Shown piece by piece: positions 1 to 8,895 of a stretch of 64,000 bases of DNA (position 1 is its first letter; every line of letters begins with the position of its first letter). The translations under genes were made by a program, and so were the position numbers. Where the stretch lies: assembly GCF_030323865.1 (NCBI RefSeq), contig NZ_CP066362.1, positions 2,976,001 through 3,040,000 on the forward strand. Direction: 5' to 3'. The DNA is from Pseudarthrobacter defluvii (GTDB lineage: Bacteria; Actinomycetota; Actinomycetes; Actinomycetales; Micrococcaceae). The notes under the pieces were generated by a model. That model searched no databases and was not told the DNA's origin. It was given only the letters and a program-made list of their open reading frames with translations.

Positions 1-48
1 AGGAAACGTGTTGTGGCAGTGGAACAGTTCAAGCCCTTCGATGACTAG
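1..48 (+). CDS. C-terminal end of an upstream gene (partial)
   Basis: Frame 1 stays open from the window edge to a TAG at 46-48 and encodes a tail ending VEQFKPFDD. The composition looks protein-like, but only 15 codons are visible, so no family can be assigned. It could be a chance open frame. A TTGACT hexamer at 89-94, upstream of the next gene, is compatible with this gene ending here. Confidence 0.35.
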   Translation, partial: RKRVVAVEQFKPFDD

Positions 49-123
49 GTCCTGCCGGTCCGGGTTGACCTAACGGTTCTGCCAGCCTTGACTTAGTAAA
101 CGACGCACACTTTTGGGGGAAAA

Positions 124-1764
124 GTGCAGGCTGCCACGACCTTAGTTTTCCAGGATATTCCGCCAGTGGCCCTTTTCTGGCCGTTCCTGCTCAGCGGTGC
201 CGTCTTCCTCCTGCTCCGTTACCTGATTCGCGGTACACGCGGCCATGATGTCACCACGGCGGTATCCCGGCATGCGTTCTGCGTCGGACTGATTGGCTGG
301 CTGGTTAGTTCACTGCTCCCGGCGGCCAACGCGGGGATTCTTCCCGTCCCGGGAACCGCCAATCGACCGGTTGAGACTTTGCCGGCGCTTGCGTGGCCGG
401 TTCTCGGTTGCCTGATTGTGCACATCCTCGGCCAACTGAGCTACCCCAGGGCCCAGTTGATGCCCGTGCGGCCTGGGGCTGGCCGAGGCATCCGGCAATT
501 CCTGCCCCGCCGCCTGTTTTGGACCGTTACGGCCATCTTCATGCTTTCCGCCGCGCAAATCGGATGGACATCCACGCTGTCCGGCTTCGCCGCCCATCGC
601 TACGGCTCACGTCCGGACGGTTCCGGTGGCTATGTCACCTTCGGCGGGGAAGGCCGGATTCCCGGCGTCGAACTCGCGGCCTACCTTGGCGGGGCGCTGC
701 TGGTGCTGGCCGCTGGAACCTTGGCTGTGCTGGCACTGATCGCCCGCCGGCCGCCGTTGGCTGGACTGGCCGCCCATGCTGATGGGCTGCTTAGAACCAT
801 TTCCATGAACCGGCTCCTGCGGACGGTCGCAACAGTTGCTGCAGGCCTGGCGGCCATCGCGGGCAACCATTCAGCCCGCCCCGATCCTGCCACCGGACCG
901 GCTAACTGGTTCAACCCTGCCGGGGCCCTGAACCTGGCCGTCCTGCTGTTGATGCTGTCATGGGCCCCGCCCAATCTTTCCGGGATATCGCCGGCCCGGA
1001 GACATGGCGGCGCCGGGTCGCAGCCGGCCACGAAACTGACTGTCTCCGTAGGTGCGGTCATGGGACTGGCCGCATTCCTGCCTGTACCCGCAGCAATCTT
1101 TGTCCCGGGAGCGGCAACCGGGCATCCCGCCCTTTTAGTGGCCGCTTCAGCTACCTCGGTCCTGGCGGTTGTATCCCTCGGCGAGCTACTGATGCACCGG
1201 AATTACGGGACCGCACGCGAGCCCCGCCACTGGCCGCGCCAAACGGTTTCGCGCACCATGACCGGCACTTTCGTTATTGCTGTGGCCATTCTTGTGGCTG
1301 TCATTTCCGTTGTGGCCTGGCGACAAGTTGAGTTGGAAGCGGAGCAGTCGTGGGAAATGACTGCCTGGACCAGCACGGTCATTGCGCTCGTATCCGGGCT
1401 TCCCCTGGTGCTGGCCCGCCGGCGCGGAAGTGTTCCGGGACCGCTCCAGGGGCTCGACAGCGCACTCCGCGCGATCACCACGCACCGTGTGGTCCGGACT
1501 GTTGCCGCGTCCTTCGCCGCCCAGGCAGGGGTGCTTCTGATGACCGCAGGTCCAAAGCTGCACCGGGCATCGCCAATTGGTCCGGAACCGTGGGACGTCG
1601 TGTGGCAGGCGGCCCCTGCCGTCGGGGTTCTTCTGGCCACGGCGGCAGTGGTGATCGCGGTGATCCCAGTTGCAGGAGTTCGCTCCCGCGGAGACGCGCC
1701 AGTTCCGCCGGCGAGCAAACCCCAGCAAGTAGACTTGAGGCGTGAGCATCCCAACGCCTTATGA
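124..1764 (+). CDS. polytopic membrane protein of unknown function
   Basis: A 546-residue protein with about 12-13 hydrophobic segments of membrane-spanning length, for example around residues 16-35, 50-65, 185-205 and 380-400, and short charged loops. I recognise no transporter or enzyme motif. The GTG start is preceded by GGGGGA at 115-120, a good ribosome-binding site. The 3' end overlaps the thyA start by 23 bp, so translation of the two may be linked, although thyA also has its own promoter-like box. An uncharacterised integral membrane protein; the reading frame is well supported, the function is not. Confidence 0.7.
   Translation: MQAATTLVFQDIPPVALFWPFLLSGAVFLLLRYLIRGTRGHDVTTAVSRHAFCVGLIGWLVSSLLPAANAGILPVPGTANRPVETLPALAWPVLGCLIVHILGQLSYPRAQLMPVRPGAGRGIRQFLPRRLFWTVTAIFMLSAAQIGWTSTLSGFAAHRYGSRPDGSGGYVTFGGEGRIPGVELAAYLGGALLVLAAGTLAVLALIARRPPLAGLAAHADGLLRTISMNRLLRTVATVAAGLAAIAGNHSARPDPATGPANWFNPAGALNLAVLLLMLSWAPPNLSGISPARRHGGAGSQPATKLTVSVGAVMGLAAFLPVPAAIFVPGAATGHPALLVAASATSVLAVVSLGELLMHRNYGTAREPRHWPRQTVSRTMTGTFVIAVAILVAVISVVAWRQVELEAEQSWEMTAWTSTVIALVSGLPLVLARRRGSVPGPLQGLDSALRAITTHRVVRTVAASFAAQAGVLLMTAGPKLHRASPIGPEPWDVVWQAAPAVGVLLATAAVVIAVIPVAGVRSRGDAPVPPASKPQQVDLRREHPNAL
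1730..1735 (+). promoter_or_regulatory. -10 box (TAGACT) of leaderless thyA
   Basis: TAGACT followed by 6 nt and then the GTG start of thyA. This spacing puts the expected transcription start at or beside the start codon. The box lies inside the 3' end of the preceding membrane-protein gene. Confidence 0.55.
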
Positions 1765-2545
1765 AGACCTCCTGCGCGATGTCCTGGCCAACGGCACCCA
1801 TAAATCGGACCGCACGGGCACCGGAACCACCAGCGTTTTCGGGCGCCAGATCCGCTTTGACCTTTCCAAGAGCTTCCCGCTGATCACCACCAAGCGCGTC
1901 CACTTCAAGTCCGTGGCGGTGGAACTCCTGTGGTTCCTGCGCGGCGAAACCAACATCAAGTGGATGACGGACCAGGGCGTCACCATCTGGAACGAGTGGG
2001 CCGATGAGGACGGCGACCTGGGCCCGGTGTACGGCGTGCAGTGGCGCAGCTGGCCCACCCCGGACGGCGGCCACATCGACCAGATCGCCGAACTCATGGA
2101 GAACCTGAAGTCCAATCCGGACTCGCGCCGGCACATCGTGTCCGCGTGGAACGTCTCCGAACTGAACGACATGGCGCTCCCTCCCTGCCACGCGTTCTTC
2201 CAGTTCTACGTGGCCAACGGCAAGCTCTCCTGCCAGCTCTACCAGCGCTCCGCGGACATGTTCCTGGGCGTGCCCTTCAACATCGCCTCCTACGCGCTGC
2301 TCACCTGCATGATCGCGCAGCAGTTGGGCCTGGAACCGGGCGAGTTCGTGTGGACCGGCGGGGATGTGCACATCTACGAGAACCACATGGACCAGGTCCT
2401 CAAGCAGCTGGAACGCGAGCCCTACGAATACCCGCAGCTGAAGATCACCCGCAAGCCGGCGTCGATCTTTGACTACACGCTGGAGGACTTCGAAGTGGTG
2501 GGCTACAAGCACCACCCCACAATCAAGGCACCGATCGCCGTATGA
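1742..2545 (+). CDS. thyA: thymidylate synthase ThyA
   Basis: Converts dUMP to dTMP using methylene-tetrahydrofolate as carbon donor and reductant, releasing dihydrofolate; cytosolic. The 267-residue length is normal for the short bacterial form. The nucleophile is C149 in [10 protein letters not shown], followed by the dUMP-binding stretch [17 protein letters not shown]; the phosphate-binding SDRTGTGT lies near residue 22. GTG start. The stop overlaps folA by 4 bp (ATGA), giving the classical thyA-folA pair in which dihydrofolate reductase recycles the dihydrofolate made here. Carrying ThyA rather than flavin-dependent ThyX at this locus is unremarkable. Confidence 0.97.
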   Translation: MSIPTPYEDLLRDVLANGTHKSDRTGTGTTSVFGRQIRFDLSKSFPLITTKRVHFKSVAVELLWFLRGETNIKWMTDQGVTIWNEWADEDGDLGPVYGVQWRSWPTPDGGHIDQIAELMENLKSNPDSRRHIVSAWNVSELNDMALPPCHAFFQFYVANGKLSCQLYQRSADMFLGVPFNIASYALLTCMIAQQLGLEPGEFVWTGGDVHIYENHMDQVLKQLEREPYEYPQLKITRKPASIFDYTLEDFEVVGYKHHPTIKAPIAV

Positions 2546-3126
2546 GCACCGAAAACTACACGGATCCCCAGTCCTTCACCGAGGAGCTCGCGGCGTCGAT
2601 CACAGGCGTCGGGCTGATCTGGGCGCAGACCTCCGACGGCGTGATCGGCAAGGACGGGGACATGCCCTGGCACCTGCCCGAGGATCTCAAGCACTTCACC
2701 CGTCTTACCACCGGGCATCCTGTCATCATGGGACGCAAGACCTGGCTGTCCTTCCCGGACAAGTACCGTCCCCTGCCCGGCCGCACCAATATTGTGATCA
2801 CCCGGCAGAAGAGCTGGGCCGACACGCCTGAGGCGGAGGGCGCCGTCGTGGTTCCCTCGCTGGATGATGCGCTCCTTGAGTCGCAGTTTGTCGACGGCGG
2901 CGAGACGGTGTGGATACTGGGCGGCGGCGAGGTTTTCCGCCAGTCCACCGAGCTCGCCAACGTCGCGGTGGTCACCACCATCGATGTGAAGGCCGACGGC
3001 GACACGTTCGCTCCCGAGCTTGGCCCCAGTTGGGAGGCGTCCGCCTCCGTCCCGCCGGACGGATGGCTCACGGCCGCCAACGGCACACGCTACCGATTCA
3101 CCAAATGGTCACGGACCGAGGGCTAG
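2542..3126 (+). CDS. folA: dihydrofolate reductase
   Basis: Reduces dihydrofolate to tetrahydrofolate with NADPH, regenerating the cofactor consumed by the overlapping thyA. The 194 residues contain an N-terminal extension of about 20 residues, then the core [13 protein letters not shown], the [10 protein letters not shown] segment with D48 as the expected catalytic acid, the NADPH-binding VIMGRKTW, and [12 protein letters not shown]. The C-terminal half has the GGGEVF nucleotide-binding turn. Longer than the approximately 160-residue E. coli enzyme because of the N-terminal extension. The ATG overlaps the thyA stop by 4 bp, indicating translational coupling. Confidence 0.96.
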   Translation: MSTENYTDPQSFTEELAASITGVGLIWAQTSDGVIGKDGDMPWHLPEDLKHFTRLTTGHPVIMGRKTWLSFPDKYRPLPGRTNIVITRQKSWADTPEAEGAVVVPSLDDALLESQFVDGGETVWILGGGEVFRQSTELANVAVVTTIDVKADGDTFAPELGPSWEASASVPPDGWLTAANGTRYRFTKWSRTEG

Positions 3127-3130
3127 GAAC

Positions 3131-3349
3131 ATGCTGAAGAAACCGGAAACCCTGTTCGTCCTGGGCTACATGCTGCTGCCCCTGCTGGCGCTGCTGTCCG
3201 CGATCGTGGGGCTGACCATGATCCTGGGCGGCAACAAGATCGCCGGCGCCATCGTGCTCGTAGTGGTCACGCAGGTCTTCACCTTCGGCGCGTTCTTCGC
3301 GCTGCGCGCCCGGAAGGCAGCCGTGCTGGAGCAGTCCGACCAAGGCTAG
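3131..3349 (+). CDS. small two-TM membrane protein
   Basis: A 72-residue protein with two predicted membrane helices (about residues 8-28 and 34-56) and a short charged C-terminus rich in Arg/Lys. It starts 4 bp after the folA stop and is probably co-transcribed with thyA-folA. The ATG at 3131 is preferred over upstream in-frame starts because those lie inside folA. No family recognised. Confidence 0.7.
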   Translation: MLKKPETLFVLGYMLLPLLALLSAIVGLTMILGGNKIAGAIVLVVVTQVFTFGAFFALRARKAAVLEQSDQG

Positions 3350-3468
3350 CTGCGGCCGGTGTGTAGGTTGCATGGGGAGGCCACCCCATCGCGGCTGGCT
3401 GTGTCCTGGCCTAGGCTGGGGCACGCAGCACTCTGGGGGCTGTTGAATGAATATTGGGGGGAATCCTG

Positions 3469-4440
3469 GTGGCAGGAACTTTGTGGGGCGCCGACGTCGA
3501 GCAACTGCGGGCCCTCGCGCAGCAGTTCAACAAGACGGCGGATCTGCTGCAGCAGCAGTCGACGCAGCTGAGCAGCCAGATCAACAACAATCCGGCCTGG
3601 AAGGGCGCAGATGCCCAGCGGTTCCGCTCTGACTGGAACGCCAGCCACCGCACCCTTCTCCAGCAGACCGTCTCGCGGCTGAAGCAGGAATCAAAGGTGT
3701 TGCTCAAGAACGCAGATGAGCAGGAGAAGGCCAGTACCACGGGCTCGGGCGCCGGTTCGCCCGCCGGCAACAACGGTCCGCTCCCGCCAAGCCCGGGGCA
3801 GGGCAGCAACGATCCCTGGGGCCCGGACTGGCTCGCTGATCCGGATTCGCCGTTCCGGGACGGCTGGGACATTTATGGTTTGACCAAAGCCCTGCCGAAC
3901 CTGCGTGCAGGGTTGTTCGATCTTCCCCATTTCATCAGCAAGGCAGACAACCTCGGCGAGTTCCTCTTCTCCAGGGACTTCCGGAGCGTGGCGAAGGCGT
4001 TCCAGGACTCGAACATCCTGAGCCAGTATTTCAACACCTCTTCTGAGCTGTTCGACGGCAGGTGGGACACGGCCTTGAACCTTGCCGAGGGCGGCAAGGC
4101 GGCCAAGTTCTTCGAGTTCGGCGGTAAAGCCTTGGGCGGAATAGGGGCTGGCCTCGATGCCCTCGACGCTATAAACAACTTCGCCAATGGAAACCCCGAC
4201 GACAACGGCCAAGCCTGGTATTCGGTGGTCAAGGCAGGCCTGGGCGCGGCCGGCTTCATCCCACCACCAGTTGGGACCGTTGCCATGGTTGCATCCGGAG
4301 CGTTGGCCATCTATGACAACGTGCCGATAGTTAAGGAAACCGTCAATGCCATTGGGGGGTCCATAGCTGACGGCGCCAAGGAAGTCTGGGAAGGCGCTGG
4401 GGACGCCGCCGAAAAAGTCGGCGACTTCTTTGGATTCTGA
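3469..4440 (+). CDS. WXG100-type (ESAT-6-like) protein with long C-terminal region
   Basis: A 323-residue protein. Residues 1-90 look like a WXG100 helical hairpin: a Gln-rich helix, W44-K45-G46 at the turn (NPAWKGADAQRF), then a second amphipathic helix. A Gly/Pro/Ser linker (about 92-125) leads to about 200 residues with a hydrophobic Gly/Ala-rich stretch (GLGAAGFIPPPVGTVAMVAS) and a charged end. WXG100 proteins are typically substrates of type VII secretion, so secretion is a reasonable inference; no toxin domain is recognised. I chose GTG at 3469 because GGGGGGA at 3455-3461 sits 7 nt upstream; a TTG at 3454 is also in frame. A TAGGCT box at 3412-3417 is a candidate -10. Three small genes follow closely. 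Confidence 0.75.
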   Translation: MAGTLWGADVEQLRALAQQFNKTADLLQQQSTQLSSQINNNPAWKGADAQRFRSDWNASHRTLLQQTVSRLKQESKVLLKNADEQEKASTTGSGAGSPAGNNGPLPPSPGQGSNDPWGPDWLADPDSPFRDGWDIYGLTKALPNLRAGLFDLPHFISKADNLGEFLFSRDFRSVAKAFQDSNILSQYFNTSSELFDGRWDTALNLAEGGKAAKFFEFGGKALGGIGAGLDALDAINNFANGNPDDNGQAWYSVVKAGLGAAGFIPPPVGTVAMVASGALAIYDNVPIVKETVNAIGGSIADGAKEVWEGAGDAAEKVGDFFGF

Positions 4441-4463
4441 GCCCAAAACGAGAGGTATCGACG

Positions 4464-5108
4464 ATGACTGAGATAACGACGGAAGCCGCCACCATCCCCG
4501 ATGCAATCGGATACGGCTTTGCCGAGATGGTTACTCTCGCAAGCCTTGAGGGTGGGGAAGCCGCGGTCCTCAGCGCTGAAGCACTGAGGGTGGACGGCTA
4601 TCTGGACAACACGGACATGGTGAGCGCAGGCGCGTCGTCTCTGGTGGCCCGAGGCCTGGCCAAAGCCGAAAACGACGGGCTCCTTTCCGTATCAGGTCCC
4701 ACTGCCGCCGTGGCTGCCCTGCTCTCCTCCGCCATCCGTCGCATTGAGATCTCGCTGCTGACGGCCGAAGGGGGCGACAGCGTAGTCTTCATGGAAAATG
4801 ATGACATCCATCTGCTGTTTCAGCCCCGAGCCTACTTCACGTGGTGGGCAATGGCTCAGCGACCGGACGTTACCGCACCCGAGGCCAACCTCATGGTTAT
4901 CAAGCAGCACCTGGACAGCAACCCCGGGGGCGGCGCCACTCTTCGCCGCCGCGAGGATCCCACCGGACAGACCCTTTACGTGAAGAAGGGTGGACACGGA
5001 ACATGGACAACCGGCACGGCCGACTCCCGGCAAGAGAACATTGCTGAAACCAAGGACGTCAATGAGGCTTTCCTTCTTGACCAGATCCGCGCCATCCGTC
5101 AGGACTGA
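4464..5108 (+). CDS. unrecognised protein in WXG cassette
   Basis: A 214-residue, probably soluble, mixed alpha/beta protein with no signal peptide or membrane helix. It starts 23 bp after the WXG100 gene and ends 2 bp before the next start, so it is almost certainly in the same operon. Size and position would suit a dedicated chaperone (EspG-like role) or an immunity/adaptor protein for the WXG product, but no family signature is recognised and this is inference from position only. Confidence 0.65.
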   Translation: MTEITTEAATIPDAIGYGFAEMVTLASLEGGEAAVLSAEALRVDGYLDNTDMVSAGASSLVARGLAKAENDGLLSVSGPTAAVAALLSSAIRRIEISLLTAEGGDSVVFMENDDIHLLFQPRAYFTWWAMAQRPDVTAPEANLMVIKQHLDSNPGGGATLRRREDPTGQTLYVKKGGHGTWTTGTADSRQENIAETKDVNEAFLLDQIRAIRQD

Positions 5109-5110
5109 CT

Positions 5111-5527
5111 GTGACCTTCGACCGAGACCGTGAACGCCGCAACGACGAAGTGTATTCCGAACACAAGGCAGCGCTGGCACGGGGCGAGAAGCGCGTTCTG
5201 CGCAGGACAAATACGGGTGAACTGCACAGCTATCCCGGGGACGAGATCGGTTTTTCTCCGGGCCGTGGCCAGGCACAGGTCCGGAGCTGGTGGGGCATGG
5301 GTATTGTGTCCGCCTTTCTGGGGCTCATGTTCGTTGGCTCCATGGTGCTGTTCCTCGCCTCGTTCAGGCAGGGCACGAGCCCCGAGTGGGGCGCGCTGTT
5401 CGCAATCGGCCTGTGTGGCTTCGGGGCTTGGTTCACCTTTGGCTTGGCAAGGGACGAGTACCGAGCCAAGAAGCTGCGCAAGGAACGAAATGCACCGGAA
5501 CCTGGAGCAGGACATGTCAACCAGTGA
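5111..5527 (+). CDS. two-TM membrane protein of the WXG cassette (paralogue 1)
   Basis: A 138-residue protein with a charged N-terminus of about 55 residues, two membrane helices (about 60-82 and 92-110) and a basic C-terminal tail (YRAKKLRKER) ending in Pro/Glu. The GTG start lies 2 bp after the preceding stop. Its architecture and tail resemble the next gene, suggesting a tandem duplication. Function unknown; a membrane-bound partner or immunity protein for the WXG protein is possible. Confidence 0.65.
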   Translation: MTFDRDRERRNDEVYSEHKAALARGEKRVLRRTNTGELHSYPGDEIGFSPGRGQAQVRSWWGMGIVSAFLGLMFVGSMVLFLASFRQGTSPEWGALFAIGLCGFGAWFTFGLARDEYRAKKLRKERNAPEPGAGHVNQ

Positions 5528-5991
5528 TTCTCCGCACAGGCTCCGACCGCCTGCGGCTTCCCGATGAAGCGCGGAAATTGATGGACAACTCCGTTTCTGG
5601 ACCGACAGGGCCGCGCTGCCGAAACGGTTACTACCGGCAGCAGGTGGAGGTGGAAGCCGAGAGGCAGGGGCTGACGCCCGAGGAATATGGGGTCTACAAG
5701 GGCTCAACCGGCAGCGCCATCAGGCCCATCAATTCAGCTGGCGGCCTACTGTTTCTTGCTATTTTGATCTCAGTGTTTTCGGCTGTTGTCTCTGGAGCGG
5801 CCATCATTCTGCTCACTGGCGAAGGGGTCACCAACTGGGTGCAATTCGTCGTCGGCTGCGCCATTGTCATCGTCCTGGTGCCCACCTCATGGGCTTACTA
5901 CTTCAAGGAGCGCAAGGCTGCACGCCTCCGGAAGGCGGCCGGGAAGACCCTTGAACCTCCTACCCGCCGCTCAAGCCGGCCGGACTGGTAA
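5524..5991 (+). CDS. two-TM membrane protein of the WXG cassette (paralogue 2)
   Basis: A 155-residue protein if translation starts at the GTG at 5524, which overlaps the previous stop (GTGA) and has GGAGCAGGA at 5504-5512 upstream. An ATG at 5581 would give 136 residues with a poorer ribosome-binding site. A polar N-terminus is followed by two membrane helices and a basic tail (FKERKAARLRKAAGK) ending in Leu-Glu-Pro-Pro, matching the layout of the preceding gene. Function unknown. Confidence 0.6.
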   Translation: MILRTGSDRLRLPDEARKLMDNSVSGPTGPRCRNGYYRQQVEVEAERQGLTPEEYGVYKGSTGSAIRPINSAGGLLFLAILISVFSAVVSGAAIILLTGEGVTNWVQFVVGCAIVIVLVPTSWAYYFKERKAARLRKAAGKTLEPPTRRSSRPDW

Positions 5992-6093
5992 CGGCAGCTG
6001 ACAGCGCAAACCCGCCTAACGCCGTCGTACTTTATGACCGAACCCCGGCGCGGGGCGTGACGTAACCGACTGCGCCCTGCCGGATGCGAAGTC

Positions 6094-6099
6094 TAAACT
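6094..6099 (+). promoter_or_regulatory. -10 box (TAAACT) of leaderless asd
   Basis: TAAACT, 6 nt, then the ATG of asd. No Shine-Dalgarno sequence is visible between them, which fits leaderless transcription. Confidence 0.6.
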
Positions 6100-6105
6100 G
6101 GACCA

Positions 6106-7236
6106 ATGACTACAGCAGCTACCCCTTCCGTCGGCCTGGTCGGATGGCGCGGCATGGTCGGTTCCGTCCTGATGCAGCGCATGCAGGACGAGGGCGACTT
6201 CGCCAACATCAACCCGGTGTTCTTCTCCACCTCCAACGCGGGAGGTGCCGCGCCGTCCTTCGCTGACGGCGCCGGCAAGCTCGAGAGCGCGTTCGACCTC
6301 GACACCCTGGCAAAGCTGCCCATTATCGTCACCGCGCAGGGCGGCGACTACACCAAGCAGGTCCATGGCGAACTGCGCAGCCGCGGCTGGGACGGCCTCT
6401 GGATCGACGCCGCCTCCACCCTGCGCATGAACGATGACTCGATCATCGTGCTGGACCCCATCAACCGGGACGTCATCGACAAAGGCCTGGTTAACGGCAC
6501 CAAGGACTTCATCGGCGGCAACTGCACCGTCTCCTGCATGCTCATGGGCCTCGGCGGCCTGTTCAAGAACAACCTGGTCGAGTGGGGAACCTCCATGACC
6601 TACCAGGCTGCCTCCGGCGGCGGCGCCCGACACATGCGTGAGCTCCTCAGCCAGTTCGGCACGCTCAACGCCGAGGTCAGCACGGAACTGGATGACCCGG
6701 CATCGGCCATCCTGGACATCGACCGCAAGGTCCTGGCACACCAGCGCACCGACATCGACGCCACCCAGTTCGGCGTCCCCTTGGCCGGCTCCCTGATCCC
6801 CTGGATTGACGCGGACCTGGGCAACGGGCAGTCCAAGGAAGAGTGGAAGGCCGGGGTTGAGACCAACAAGATCCTGGGCACCTCCGAGGAAAGCCGCGTG
6901 ATCATGGACGGCCTCTGCGTCCGGATCGGTGCCATGCGCTCCCACTCCCAGGCCCTGACCCTGAAGCTCCGCGATGACCTGTCCATCGCCGAGATCGAGA
7001 AGCTGCTGGACGAGGACAACCAGTGGGCCAAAGTGGTTCCCAACAACAAGGAATCCTCCATGGCCGAGCTGACCCCGGTGGCTGCCTCCGGCACCCTGGA
7101 CATTCCGGTGGGCCGCATCCGCAAGATGGAGATGGGCCCGCAGTACATCAGCGCGTTCACCGTTGGTGACCAACTCCTCTGGGGCGCTGCCGAGCCACTG
7201 CGCCGCATGCTCAACATCGCCACCGGCAACCTGTAG
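6106..7236 (+). CDS. asd: aspartate-semialdehyde dehydrogenase, E. coli-type
   Basis: NADPH-dependent reduction of aspartyl phosphate to aspartate semialdehyde, the branch point to lysine/diaminopimelate, threonine, methionine and isoleucine. The 376 residues begin with the nucleotide-binding [11 protein letters not shown], contain the catalytic cysteine C140 in GGNCTVSCM, and the conserved histidine in [14 protein letters not shown]. From memory, it matches the E. coli enzyme along its full length (for example [42 protein letters not shown]) rather than the shorter form expected in many actinobacteria. It stands alone, without lysC (aspartokinase) next to it. Confidence 0.95.
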   Translation: MTTAATPSVGLVGWRGMVGSVLMQRMQDEGDFANINPVFFSTSNAGGAAPSFADGAGKLESAFDLDTLAKLPIIVTAQGGDYTKQVHGELRSRGWDGLWIDAASTLRMNDDSIIVLDPINRDVIDKGLVNGTKDFIGGNCTVSCMLMGLGGLFKNNLVEWGTSMTYQAASGGGARHMRELLSQFGTLNAEVSTELDDPASAILDIDRKVLAHQRTDIDATQFGVPLAGSLIPWIDADLGNGQSKEEWKAGVETNKILGTSEESRVIMDGLCVRIGAMRSHSQALTLKLRDDLSIAEIEKLLDEDNQWAKVVPNNKESSMAELTPVAASGTLDIPVGRIRKMEMGPQYISAFTVGDQLLWGAAEPLRRMLNIATGNL

Positions 7237-7253
7237 CAGTTACAGCCGAATAA

Positions 7254-7299
7254 GGGGCCCGGCCTGCACAAAGCATGCTTGTGCGGGCCGGGCCTCTTT
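7254..7299 (+). terminator. hairpin terminator after asd
   Basis: GGCCCGGCCTGCACAA pairs with TTGTGCGGGCCGGGCC across a short AGCATGC loop, followed by TCTTTGTGG. It sits 17 bp after the asd stop. Confidence 0.75.
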
Positions 7300-7307
7300 G
7301 TGGCAAC

Positions 7308-7706
7308 TTATTGGTGACGGGCGGCGGTGCTGGCCGGCGGTGCTGCATTCGGCGAGGTCTGGGCGCTGGCACCCTGGCGGACAGTAACCATTGGCAACCC
7401 GCTGTTCTTCACTGCCCCCATATGGGAATCAAGTACGGCAGTGCCCGTATGGTAAATGTCCTGGCCTACGCTCGCTCCGACCTCGTGGTAAACCAATACC
7501 AGCCATGTGTTGCTTGCTTTGGCGGTATTGATCCAGCGCTGAACCGTGGCGGTGGTGGTGCTGGAATCGACGTTCTGGACGAGGATGTTGTACGGGTTGA
7601 ACCCGGGTTGGGCATTGAAACCGTCATCGGTGTTGCGCTGGGTGGCGTAGTGCTTGTGGACGGCCGCAGTGGTGGTCGGGTTGTATCGCCAAGTCGTTGG
7701 GACGCG
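7308..7706 (-). pseudogene. 3' remnant of a polysaccharide deacetylase (CE4/NodB family)
   Basis: The minus-strand frame encodes a stretch that looks like the C-terminal part of a secreted carbohydrate deacetylase: a DDGFNAQPGFNPY segment, VQRWINTAKASNTWLVLVYHEV, and LDSHMGAVKNSGLPMVTVRQ. The N-terminal NodB core with its metal-binding Asp-His-His residues is absent; upstream of about 7706 the frame runs into unrelated sequence towards murB. I therefore call it a 5'-deleted relic. Family assignment is from memory of motif patterns. Confidence 0.6.
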
Positions 7707-7805
7707 AGCCTCAGCCGCCCCACCACCCTGCGGTCGCGGAGAACACCCTGTGCAGCCATGCGCCCATCCTAGGCCCGCTGACGGCGGTGGGAACACGCTG
7801 AGTGG

Positions 7806-8873
7806 TTAGAGCTCCAGGCCGATCAGCAGCGGCTCCGGATGGAGCGAAATGGCAAAGCGGCGTTCGACGCCGGCCCGCACCTCCCGCGCAACGGCCACCA
7901 TGTCAGCGGCGCTGGCGGAGCCGCGGTTGGTAATGGCCAGGGTGTGCTTGGTGGACAGCGAGGCGCGGCCACCGGCCACGCCTTCCTGACCCAAACCAAA
8001 GCCCTTGCCGAACCCTGCCTGGTCGATCAGCCAAGCTGCCGACAGTTTCACCAGCCCGTCCTGCCCGGCGGGGTAGCGGGGCGCCGTCTCAGGGAGCGTG
8101 TCCGCAACCTCAGCCGGAACGATGGGGTTGGTAAAGAACGAGCCGGTGGAGTAGGTGTCCCTGTCCGCGGAGTCCCACACCATGCCCTTGGAGCCCCGCA
8201 GCCGGAGCACTTCACGGCGGACATCGTTGGCGTAGGCACGCTTGCCTACCTCCACGCCGAGGGCGCGGGCCAGTTCGGCGTAGCGGATGGGGGCGCTCAT
8301 CCGCCCCAGCGGCAGCTGGAATTCCACAGTGAGGACCACGTACCGGGGCGAGCCGTTGACGGTGGTCTGCTTGAGGATGGAGTCCCGGTAGCCGAACTTC
8401 AGCTCCGAGTTGGTGAAGGTCTGCACGGCATTCCGCTGCCGGTCCCAGGTGCGGACGGCGGCGATGGTCTGGGAAACTTCCGCACCGTAGGCGCCCACGT
8501 TCTGGACGGGAGTGGCGCCGGTTGAGCCTGGGATGCCGGAGAGCGCTTCGATGCCGGACCAGGCATGACGGACGGCGTGCTCCACCAACTTGTCCCAGTT
8601 ATGGCCGGCCTGCACCACCACGGCCACTCCCCCGCAGGAATCCTCCGCGTTGACCGTGAACCCCTCGGAAGCGATCTTGATGACGGTGCCGGGGAACCCG
8701 TCGTCGGACACCAGGAGGTTGGATCCGCCGCTGATGATCAGGACCTGTTCACCGGCCGCGTCCGCGGAACGGACGGCCTCGATGATCTCCGCCTCGGTCC
8801 GCGCCTCGATGAACGTTCCGGCGGGGCCGCCGACGGCGGACGTGGTCAGGGAGGAAAGCAGGGTGGGAGTCAC
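7806..8873 (-). CDS. murB: UDP-N-acetylenolpyruvoylglucosamine reductase MurB
   Basis: FAD- and NADPH-dependent reduction of UDP-GlcNAc-enolpyruvate to UDP-MurNAc in peptidoglycan synthesis. The 355 residues show the FAD-binding VLIISGGSNLLVSDDGF and PVQNVGAYGAEVSQ, GYRDSILK with the conserved Arg, STGSFFTNPIV with the catalytic Ser, and the C-terminal HPEPLLIG with the catalytic Glu. GTG start; a TAGTAT box at 8883-8888 lies 9 nt upstream, so the mRNA has little or no leader. Flanked by the deacetylase relic and an MFS gene. Confidence 0.95.
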   Translation of the reverse strand: MTPTLLSSLTTSAVGGPAGTFIEARTEAEIIEAVRSADAAGEQVLIISGGSNLLVSDDGFPGTVIKIASEGFTVNAEDSCGGVAVVVQAGHNWDKLVEHAVRHAWSGIEALSGIPGSTGATPVQNVGAYGAEVSQTIAAVRTWDRQRNAVQTFTNSELKFGYRDSILKQTTVNGSPRYVVLTVEFQLPLGRMSAPIRYAELARALGVEVGKRAYANDVRREVLRLRGSKGMVWDSADRDTYSTGSFFTNPIVPAEVADTLPETAPRYPAGQDGLVKLSAAWLIDQAGFGKGFGLGQEGVAGGRASLSTKHTLAITNRGSASAADMVAVAREVRAGVERRFAISLHPEPLLIGLEL

Positions 8874-8882
8874 CCGTCAACA

Positions 8883-8888
8883 ATACTA
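8883..8888 (-). promoter_or_regulatory. -10 box (TAGTAT) of murB
   Basis: TAGTAT on the minus strand, 9 nt before the GTG of murB, implies a leader of about 2-3 nt at most. Confidence 0.5.
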
Positions 8889-8895
8889 GGGAAAC

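Noticed and set aside
3350..6000. Complete type VII secretion (ESX) locus
   Set aside because: Only a WXG100-type protein is present; no EccB/C/D/E, MycP or paired EsxA/EsxB genes.
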